This document shows, piece after piece, positions 17,044 through 22,083 of a stretch of 22,083 nucleotides of DNA. The position numbers were made by a program, and so were the translations under genes. Within the stretch, counting starts at the first letter, position 1; the number at the start of each line of letters is the position of its first letter. The DNA is from a virus. Where the stretch lies: the IMG/VR virus record IMGVR_UViG_3300009593_000140, positions 1-22,083 of that record. One strand, given 5' to 3'. Below the pieces are notes generated by a model. The model searched no databases. It had not been told where the DNA came from and was given only the letters and a program-made list of their open reading frames with translations.

Positions 17044-17930
17044 GAATTATTCCAATCTACATCGGAATTTATTTGATAATCTTCTCGCAATCTTTCCCTC
17101 GTATAAATTTTATTTTCTTTAATAGATAAACTTAAAGTAGCAGATAAAGGAGCATTATCCTTAAAAAATGTAGGAGTTGGTGTTCCTTCTGAATATTCAA
17201 CTGTAAAGTCAGTTATAGATGATTTTCTTATCTTTATTACTCCCGTATGGTGTTTTGTATAATCTTTTCCTGTAGTACCATAAAATTCCATATCCAATAA
17301 ATCAGGAGTTTCTGCAATTCCTGTCAATTGAGAAGTATCATCGATAGTATCTTCAATCATTTTTGGTAACATTGCTTTTTTAATTTCTGTAATAATATCT
17401 GTCATTACATTACTCTCTGCTCTAGATTTAGGCACAAGTTTAAAATTAAAATTAAATTCTCTAAATCCTACACTATTAAACACATTTGTTATAAATGGAT
17501 TTTGAATCGTATTCGTACCTTTTGCAACTCCTGCTTTTAAACCAGGTGTGCCACTTAATGCTACATCTGCGGCTACCCTAGCAAATGTTTGTGGATTAAA
17601 TGATTTTACACCTGTTTTTGCAATATTCGTTAATCTATCTAAACTTGCATTTCCTATAGTGGATCCTAGTCCAACCGCTCCCATCACATCAAATTCTGCA
17701 TTATCATATTTAACATTAACGGCATCATTTATCTCTGGGTAAGGCAATGCAATTACTGTTTTTATTTTACCAGTAGCCTGGTCTCTTCCTCTATTGAAAA
17801 ATTTCAATAAAACAAATTTTCTTGCTTCAGGCGCATCTCCTGCAGAACTTCCTATATTATCAGGAAATCTCATAATTTTACTTGTCTCTATGGCGGCAGT
17901 TACTAAGCCTTTTAATCTATCATCTGACAT
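17040..17930 (-). CDS. Baseplate tail-tube cap/initiator, gp48-like (copy A)
   Basis: This 296-aa protein is the first gene of the leftward operon. Its middle has NPFITNVFNSVGFREFNFNF then KLVPKSRAESNVMTDIITEI and a KAMLPKM stretch, the same block as in the next gene and in T4 gp48. The end has the matching strands IRKSSITDFTVEYSEG and ATLSLSIKENKIYTRERL. It is therefore a paralogue of the 381-aa protein. One of the pair may replace T4 gp54 in layering the tube start. The start has an excellent AAGGAG site at 17935-17940, five bases before the ATG, and a CTAAATA late-promoter-like element at 17952-17958, which suggests a short leader mRNA of about 15 bases. Confidence 0.75.
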   Translation of the reverse strand: MSDDRLKGLVTAAIETSKIMRFPDNIGSSAGDAPEARKFVLLKFFNRGRDQATGKIKTVIALPYPEINDAVNVKYDNAEFDVMGAVGLGSTIGNASLDRLTNIAKTGVKSFNPQTFARVAADVALSGTPGLKAGVAKGTNTIQNPFITNVFNSVGFREFNFNFKLVPKSRAESNVMTDIITEIKKAMLPKMIEDTIDDTSQLTGIAETPDLLDMEFYGTTGKDYTKHHTGVIKIRKSSITDFTVEYSEGTPTPTFFKDNAPLSATLSLSIKENKIYTRERLREDYQINSDVDWNNS

Positions 17931-17942
17931 TATTCTCCTTGA

Positions 17943-17950
17943 TATACATA
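17943..17950 (+). promoter_or_regulatory. Late-promoter-like TATACATA for the head-completion unit
   Basis: The plus strand reads TATACATA, one base off the T4 late consensus TATAAATA, ending nine bases before the gp4 ATG. It lies back to back with the minus-strand CTAAATA. A start six or seven bases downstream would leave almost no leader, and the gp4 ATG has no Shine-Dalgarno sequence. Confidence 0.4.
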
Positions 17951-17951
17951 A

Positions 17952-17958
17952 TATTTAG
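17952..17958 (-). promoter_or_regulatory. Late-promoter-like CTAAATA for the baseplate operon
   Basis: The minus strand reads CTAAATA, then 22 bases to the ATG at 17930 with AAGGAG between. It sits in the only divergent gap of the window, exactly where a promoter for the leftward operon is needed. A transcript starting about six bases downstream would include the ribosome binding site. Confidence 0.6.
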
Positions 17959-17959
17959 C

Positions 17960-18391
17960 ATGAGTTACAAAGGAAAATATAAAGTTAAAAAAATAAGAAA
18001 ATATCGTGGTGATCCTACTAAAGTGACTTATCGTTCTTCGTGGGAAAGAAAATTCATGACTTATTGTGAAGAAAACCCAATGATATTAGAGTGGTCAAGT
18101 GAAGAAATAATTGTTCCCTATAGGTCTCCTCTTGATAGAAAAATACATAGATATTTTCCCGATTTTTGGATTAAAATAAAACGAGGAAATGGTCTAACAG
18201 AGTGTATATTAATAGAAATTAAACCCAAAAAACAAACTTCACCACCCAAAAAACCTAAAAGAGTAACAAAAAGATATCTTACTGAAGTATACGCATATTC
18301 AAAAAATGAAGCAAAATGGAGAGCCGCAAAAGAGTTTTGCAAGGATCGTAAGTGGAAATTTGAGATAATTACAGAAGATCATCTTTTTTAA
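17960..18391 (+). CDS. 4: Head completion protein gp4 (PD-(D/E)XK nuclease fold)
   Basis: This 143-aa protein matches T4 gp4 (150 aa), needed to make packaged heads competent for tail joining and reported as a nuclease. The sequence shows the nuclease core: conserved SSWERKF with Glu29, Pro-Asp at 67-68 in the segment YFPDFWIKIK, then Glu86-Ile-Lys88 in LIEIKPKKQ, i.e. PD-X17-EXK. A basic region follows (PPKKPKRVTKR) and a helix with NEAKWRAAKEFC, a conserved end in this group. I take the ATG at 17960 and not one 26 codons upstream, because the upstream residues are read from the complement of the divergent gene and the remaining length and N-terminus (MSYKGKYK) fit the family. It is the first gene of the rightward unit. 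Confidence 0.92.
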   Translation: MSYKGKYKVKKIRKYRGDPTKVTYRSSWERKFMTYCEENPMILEWSSEEIIVPYRSPLDRKIHRYFPDFWIKIKRGNGLTECILIEIKPKKQTSPPKKPKRVTKRYLTEVYAYSKNEAKWRAAKEFCKDRKWKFEIITEDHLF

Positions 18392-18398
18392 CTAAATA
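18392..18398 (+). promoter_or_regulatory. Late-promoter-like CTAAATA upstream of the gp2-like gene
   Basis: CTAAATA follows directly on the gp4 stop and is five bases before the ATG at 18404, the same spacing as at gp25. No Shine-Dalgarno sequence is present between gp4 and this gene. Confidence 0.45.
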
Positions 18399-18403
18399 AC
18401 ATT

Positions 18404-18985
18404 ATGGCACAACAAGACCAGACATTTTTAGATAAATTAAAAACTGCAATAAGAAAAGGAAGAAGTGAACCTACTACACGTAATGCTTCACAATGGTTTC
18501 GCAGAAAAGTAGGAGCATTAAGAGCAGAATTGCGAGGAAGATTTAGTGAAGTTGATTCTGCTGATGAATTTTATAGAACTGCTAAAAAGTCAGGAGATAA
18601 TTCAATTACTCCTGGAAAAATGGCGGCATATTTCTATGATCCTAAAACAAAAAAGAAACTACCGTACTATGACAAGTTTCCTTTGATTATGTGTGTAAAA
18701 ATGTATAGTAATGGTTTTTTAGGATTGAATTTTCATTATCTTCCTCCATTGCTTAGAGCAAAACTAATGGATGCTATTGATCGATCAAAGTCTGTAAATT
18801 ATGAAGGTCTTGCAAGAATTAAACAAATTAAACCAACTGTAAAAAGATATCTTTACAAGCATATAAGTTCAAGAGTTGTTATTGTAGATGAAGATGAAAA
18901 AGAAATCGCATTGTTTTTACCAACAGAAAGATTTAAAAAAGAAAACAAACTTGTCGTTTGGGGAGATAGTAGGAGAATGATTTAA
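18404..18985 (+). CDS. 2: Putative DNA end protector, gp2-like
   Basis: This 193-aa protein has a basic N-terminal helix region, then RNASQWFRRKVGALRAELRG, PGKMAAYFYDPKTKKKLPYY and FPLIMCVKMYSNGFLGLNFH followed by YLPPLLRAKLMDAI at about 85-130. The C-terminal part has RVVIVDEDEKEIALFLPTER and a terminal VWGDSRRMI. I recall this set of motifs from T4-like phages under the name DNA end protector, the protein that coats packaged DNA ends so that they escape host exonuclease. T4 gp2 is longer (274 aa), so the name is tentative. In T4, genes 2 and 4 are adjacent, as here. It has no Shine-Dalgarno site but a CTAAATA element five bases upstream. The stop overlaps the next ATG by one base. Confidence 0.6.
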   Translation: MAQQDQTFLDKLKTAIRKGRSEPTTRNASQWFRRKVGALRAELRGRFSEVDSADEFYRTAKKSGDNSITPGKMAAYFYDPKTKKKLPYYDKFPLIMCVKMYSNGFLGLNFHYLPPLLRAKLMDAIDRSKSVNYEGLARIKQIKPTVKRYLYKHISSRVVIVDEDEKEIALFLPTERFKKENKLVVWGDSRRMI

Positions 18986-19590
18986 TGTTCAGTACAGAGA
19001 CATTTCGAAAAAAATTAATGCAGGATCACGGGCCAGCACCCGTAAATAGATTTAAAGTACAATTTTTGAATATACCTGTAAAGGTTCCTAGTAATCTAGA
19101 GTTTAGAGTAGAACAAGCAGAACTTCCTGGAAAAAATATATTAACTGTAGAAGATAAACAATTATATGGTCCTGTTAGAAAAATAGCATATGGCCAATCA
19201 TTCATAGATACAACAATGACTTTTGTTTGTAGTAGTAAAGGATGGGAAGAAAAAGATTTTTTTAATGCATGGCAAGACAGTATGATAGATCCAAATTTGC
19301 ATGATGCAAATTATTATGATGATTATACTGGTGAAATTCATCTAAACACTTATGATGAGAGTAACCTTATAAATCAAGGAATTATTTTTGAAGAAGCATT
19401 TCCATTAATGGCTGGTGCTATAAATCTTGGAATGGATCAAAATACAACTTATGCTAGATTAACTGTTACGTTTGCATATCGCAGATGGAAATTACTAACT
19501 ACCAAATATCCAGGCGGGTTAATTGCAAGCGGAGCCGGAATGAACGATGACCTGACCATGTTAATGCAGGGCCCAGAACTTACTAACTGA
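18985..19590 (+). CDS. Tail-tube fold protein (gp19 superfamily; gp54-like or tube protein)
   Basis: This is a 201-aa protein with the order of elements of the T4 gp19 superfamily: NRFKVQF strand, LEFRVEQAELPGK loop, YGPVRKIAYGQSFIDTTMTF strands, a helix with FFNAWQDSM, then FEEAFPLMAGAINLGMDQNT followed by YARLTVTFAYRRW. The last part parallels the T4 gp19 end (GLWPTNVGELQLDWDSNNEI then a hydrophobic strand). T4 gp54 shares this fold. Its location next to the hub-assembly chaperone and tape measure genes favours a tube initiator (gp54-like), while the length is nearer to gp19; there is no sheath gene beside it. The start has an AGGAG site and overlaps the previous stop by one base. Confidence 0.7.
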   Translation: MFSTETFRKKLMQDHGPAPVNRFKVQFLNIPVKVPSNLEFRVEQAELPGKNILTVEDKQLYGPVRKIAYGQSFIDTTMTFVCSSKGWEEKDFFNAWQDSMIDPNLHDANYYDDYTGEIHLNTYDESNLINQGIIFEEAFPLMAGAINLGMDQNTTYARLTVTFAYRRWKLLTTKYPGGLIASGAGMNDDLTMLMQGPELTN

Positions 19591-19620
19591 ATAAAACTTT
19601 TATATTATTAGGAGAATATA

Positions 19621-20346
19621 ATGACTTTACCTAAAATTGATGCACCCACCTTTGTAATGGATTTACATTCTATTGGAAAATCCGTACCCTATCGACCTTT
19701 TTTAGTTAAAGAAGAAAAAGTTCTATTAATGGCAATGGAGGGGGGAGATCAACGAGGAATATTAAATGCGACTAAACAAATAATTAGTAATTGTATTTTA
19801 GATGATAAAATTGATATTGATAAATTACCATTATTTGATTTACAATTAGCATTACTAAGAATAAGATCAAAATCTGTTGGTGAAGAAGCAATTATAACTC
19901 TTCTTCATCCGAATGGAAAGAATTCAAAAGATGAAGAATGTGATGGAAGAACACAGGGTAAAATTCATATTAATGAATTAAAAATAGAAATAAATGAAAA
20001 TCACAATAAAAATATTAGAGTGAATGATACAATTACTGTTCAAATGAAATACCCTACAATATCTGCTTTTGAAAATTTAGAAGAGGGTTCAATAGATGAA
20101 ATGTATAATATGATAATAGATTGTATTGATAACATATATTCTGGTGATGATGTTTTTAGTGCAAGTGAATATAGTAGAGAAGATTTGAATAATTTTGTTG
20201 GTAGTCTATCAACTACTCAATTTGGACAACTTAAAGAATTTTTTGATACAATGCCATCATTAAAACATGATGTATCATTTACTTGCAAAAAATGTGGATG
20301 TGAAGAAACACAGACTTTACAAGGAATTGGAGATTTTTTTTTATAG
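19621..20346 (+). CDS. 26: Baseplate hub / tail assembly chaperone, gp26-like
   Basis: This 241-aa protein has the family's N-terminal pattern: LPKIDAPTFVMDLHSIGKSV then YRPFLVKEEKVLLMAMEGGD, and further LPLFDLQLALLRIRSKSVGE. T4 gp26 (208 aa) is needed for hub assembly. Near the C-terminus lies a CKKCGC cluster (Cys222, 225, 227), half of a possible zinc ribbon. The start has a GGAG site seven bases upstream and follows a 30-base gap, the largest on this strand. The reading frame ends in D-F-F-L-stop over nine T residues; this T-TTT-TTA run, followed immediately by TAG, is a strong -1 slippery site that would extend the protein by 65 residues. Position before the tape measure agrees with tail assembly chaperone genes in other tailed phages. 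Confidence 0.85.
   Translation: MTLPKIDAPTFVMDLHSIGKSVPYRPFLVKEEKVLLMAMEGGDQRGILNATKQIISNCILDDKIDIDKLPLFDLQLALLRIRSKSVGEEAIITLLHPNGKNSKDEECDGRTQGKIHINELKIEINENHNKNIRVNDTITVQMKYPTISAFENLEEGSIDEMYNMIIDCIDNIYSGDDVFSASEYSREDLNNFVGSLSTTQFGQLKEFFDTMPSLKHDVSFTCKKCGCEETQTLQGIGDFFL
20337..20343 (+). promoter_or_regulatory. -1 ribosomal frameshift site (T TTT TTA)
   Basis: The heptamer T-TTT-TTA, the same as the HIV-1 gag-pol slippery site, lies in the correct phase for a -1 slip, directly before the zero-frame TAG. AAGGA at 20321-20325 is eleven bases upstream, the usual distance for a stimulatory Shine-Dalgarno-like element in bacteria; GGAG also lies at 20329-20332. Only a weak downstream pairing is seen (TTTGT with ACAAA). 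Confidence 0.75.
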
Positions 20347-20540
20347 TTTGTTGTCATAATAATTTACAAAATTACTATACTTTAACATTTCAATTGATGC
20401 AACATCATAAATATAATTTAACAGAGATTGAAAATATGATGCCTTTTGAAAGAGACCTTTATGTTGAAATGTTAATTAAACATTTAGAAGAAGAAAAAAA
20501 GAAAACTGAAGACCAAGAAAGAAAGTTAAGAAAGCACTAA
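20343..20540 (+). CDS. Frameshift extension of the gp26-like chaperone (G/GT-type second product)
   Basis: After a -1 slip the frame is open for 65 codons to the TAA at 20538, giving a 306-aa fusion. The segment begins IVCCHNN and continues YYTLTFQLMQHHKYNLTEIE, then MMPFERDLYVEMLIKHLEEE and a lysine/glutamate-rich tail. The only upstream ATG (20397, giving 47 aa) has no Shine-Dalgarno sequence and falls in the middle of what looks like one helical domain, so independent initiation is unlikely. In lambda-like and many other tailed phages the second chaperone gene is made exactly this way and recruits the tail tube to the tape measure. The stop overlaps the tape measure ATG by one base. The fusion is inferred, not demonstrated. 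Confidence 0.7.
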   Translation: MVCCHNNLQNYYTLTFQLMQHHKYNLTEIENMMPFERDLYVEMLIKHLEEEKKKTEDQERKLRKH

Positions 20541-22083
20541 TGGCCAGAAAACCTCACAACTATGTGCATTTTCAAAATCTAGTAGAAGAATTGAAATCTC
20601 ATAATGAATTAAATAATGAGATGATTGCCGAAAAGTTAGATCAAAATAATGCGATTTTAACAAAGATGCTTAATTTTGATGTAACAAAAATTAAAAATGA
20701 TAAAATTAAAGATAAAGAAGATAGACTTGAAGATAAGCCAAAAAAATGGAAGGGTCTTGATTCTAAATCTAGTATGAAATTACCAAGATTCTCAGGAAAA
20801 GGTTTCATGGGAATGTTGGGAGATTTTTTATCTACTGCACTTTTAGGAATTCCAGGTGGATTGAGAAAATTTTTACCAGCAAAACTTGGTATGGGTTTAA
20901 TGGGTACTTTAGTAAAGGGGATGGCTCTATTGGTCGCAGGACCAAATCTGCTTACCGCATTAGAGGCGGCATTTAAATCAGAAAATTTTTCAGGGGGATT
21001 AACCGCATTTGTTGATTCTTATTTTGCATCAGATAAAGAAGGATATAAAGGAGTATTTGAAGCCGCTTATGGTGGATCCTATAAAGGAGCATTGCTTGGA
21101 ATGATTGCAGGACCAAAAGGTGCGATAATTGGTGGTTTAATTGGAGGAGCAATATCGGGCCTAAATTATATTTTTACTGATGGTGGTAAAATGGATTTTG
21201 AATCACTAAAAACAAAAATGAGGGCACATTTAAAAGATAATCTTAAATTCTATGCCGCCGCTGGTATAGGATTAAAGATGGCTGGTTTGGGTTTCAAAGC
21301 AGGTGGAATTCCAGGAATGATAGCAGGTGGAATACTTGGTGCTGGTATTGGTTTACTTAGTGGCGATATTATATCCAAAGCATTAGAGGCGCAAGATAAA
21401 GACCCAAAGTTGTCTTTTGGTCAGGCATTATCCAAGGCATTTAAACAACATTTTATAGATATAGCAAATGAAGGCGATGGACCGTGGGCGGCAGGAGGAG
21501 CAGTTTTAGGTGCTATAATGGGAGGAAGTTTTGGACCTCCTGGAATTATAGCAGGTATGTTATTAGGTGCCGCCCTAGGACTTTTAACTGGTCCTGTTCT
21601 CGGAGAAGCATTCAAAATTCAAGAAGGTACTGGAGGCAAACTTTCAGATGCTTTCAAAGAGGCATTATGGAAGAAAGTATCAGAAGGAAGACTGGCTGGA
21701 TATCTTAAATCCGCCGCTTTTGGTGCCGCTTTATTTGGAACTGGTGCTTTATTAGGGTTAGGTCCAGTTGGATTTATGGCAGGTGCTATTATAGGAGCAG
21801 TTGTCGGAATTCTCGCACAATGGCTTACCAATATTGCAATTGATATTCTCGGTCCTAAATTAGCAAAATTGTTTGGACTTGAAAAAATTATTCCTCAAGA
21901 AGTGCATAATATGAAAAAAAATGCAGAACTGTCTCTAGCAAATGAAAAGTTCAACGATCAACTCTCAAACATGTCAGCGGCCGCATCCACAATTGTTACC
22001 TCAAAAAAACACACAAAGATGGGCAAAAGTGCGAGTGAATTAATTAAATTGTACAGAAACTTGCTTACTGAAAAAGCAAATAT
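20540..22083 (+). CDS. 29: Tape measure protein (gp29-like), N-terminal part
   Basis: 514 codons are open to the right edge, so the C-terminus is missing. Residues 1-75 form charged helices (HFQNLVEELKSHNELNNEMI, then KIKNDKIKDKEDRLEDKPKK). Residues 90-145 are hydrophobic. From about 176 to 440 there are four tandem units of roughly 65-76 residues, each with a Gly/Ala-rich hydrophobic hairpin built around a Gly-Pro turn (Gly194, Gly259, Gly335, Gly411) followed by a charged amphipathic stretch. After 450 the sequence becomes helical and polar again. Position directly after the tail assembly chaperone and the extended helical/hydrophobic composition identify a tape measure; T4 gp29 fills this role. 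The tape sets tail length and may leave with the DNA to form a membrane channel. The start overlaps the previous stop (TAATG). Confidence 0.82.
   Translation, partial: MARKPHNYVHFQNLVEELKSHNELNNEMIAEKLDQNNAILTKMLNFDVTKIKNDKIKDKEDRLEDKPKKWKGLDSKSSMKLPRFSGKGFMGMLGDFLSTALLGIPGGLRKFLPAKLGMGLMGTLVKGMALLVAGPNLLTALEAAFKSENFSGGLTAFVDSYFASDKEGYKGVFEAAYGGSYKGALLGMIAGPKGAIIGGLIGGAISGLNYIFTDGGKMDFESLKTKMRAHLKDNLKFYAAAGIGLKMAGLGFKAGGIPGMIAGGILGAGIGLLSGDIISKALEAQDKDPKLSFGQALSKAFKQHFIDIANEGDGPWAAGGAVLGAIMGGSFGPPGIIAGMLLGAALGLLTGPVLGEAFKIQEGTGGKLSDAFKEALWKKVSEGRLAGYLKSAAFGAALFGTGALLGLGPVGFMAGAIIGAVVGILAQWLTNIAIDILGPKLAKLFGLEKIIPQEVHNMKKNAELSLANEKFNDQLSNMSAAASTIVTSKKHTKMGKSASELIKLYRNLLTEKAN

Noticed and set aside
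17882-17959. Longer gp4 start 26 codons upstream
   Set aside because: The extra residues are hydrophobic shadow sequence over the divergent gene start, and the family length and N-terminus fit the ATG at 17960.
19591-19620. Promoter or terminator in the 30-base gap before the gp26-like gene
   Set aside because: Only a ribosome binding site is clear; no stem-loop or convincing late element was seen. No intrinsic terminator was found anywhere in the window.
20334-20342. Nine-T run as a sequencing error that splits one gene
   Set aside because: Cannot be excluded from the sequence, but the exact T-TTT-TTA phase, adjacent stop and upstream AAGGA favour a real frameshift site; read-level data would settle it.
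20397-20540. Independent 47-aa gene starting at ATG 20397
   Set aside because: No Shine-Dalgarno sequence precedes it, and the same frame is open upstream to the slippery site with sequence that looks like part of the same domain. It is reported as a frameshift extension instead.
21421-21831. Reading frames on both strands over the Gly/Ala repeats of the tape measure
   Set aside because: Their Pro/Ala- or Arg-rich products are what the complement or shifted frames of Gly/Ala repeats give.

Overview
The window is part of a T4-like contractile-tailed phage (myovirus) genome. It is AT-rich, roughly one third G+C by eye, and almost every base is coding. Gene content (gp6, gp25, gp53, gp5-like hub, gp48-like tube caps, gp4, gp26-like chaperone, tape measure) and N-terminal signatures resemble the marine T4-like group (cyanophages, pelagiphages) more than enteric T4. 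The host cannot be fixed from this window. No bacterial genes, tRNAs, insertion sequences or CRISPR arrays were seen.

Layout: two divergent late-type units start from a 29-base gap at 17931-17959. The leftward unit (17930 down to 1) is a baseplate operon of twelve genes whose reading frames overlap, abut or lie at most 22 bases apart: two gp48-like tube-cap proteins, gp53, a gp27-like hub, a gp5-like hub/spike without lysozyme, a 54-aa mini-gene, a 1088-aa structural protein, a 1344-aa Ig-repeat protein, an 80-aa protein, gp25, gp6, and the N-terminal 485 codons of a large virion structural protein that runs off the left edge. The rightward unit (17960 to 22083) holds gp4 (head-completion nuclease), a gp2-like DNA end protector candidate, a gp19-superfamily tube protein, a gp26-like tail/hub assembly chaperone with a probable -1 frameshift extension, and a tape measure protein that runs off the right edge.

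Together these genes build the baseplate hub and wedges (gp5, gp27, gp53, gp25, gp6), start the tail tube on the hub (gp48-like and gp19-fold proteins), set tail length (tape measure with its chaperones) and finish the filled head (gp4, gp2-like).

The most notable observations: (1) by my reading the window has no GCWGC and no AGCT site; all 28 Ala-Ala steps use GCC or GCG for the first Ala although single Ala codons are mostly GCA/GCT, which looks like strong avoidance of specific DNA sites; (2) a T-TTT-TTA slippery heptamer next to the stop of the gp26-like gene opens into a 65-codon extension just before the tape measure; (3) a 54-aa gene carries two peptides nearly identical to two distant parts of the next protein; (4) the three genes that lack a Shine-Dalgarno sequence and are not stop/start-coupled each have a late-promoter-like element 5-9 bases before their ATG, suggesting leaderless late transcripts.
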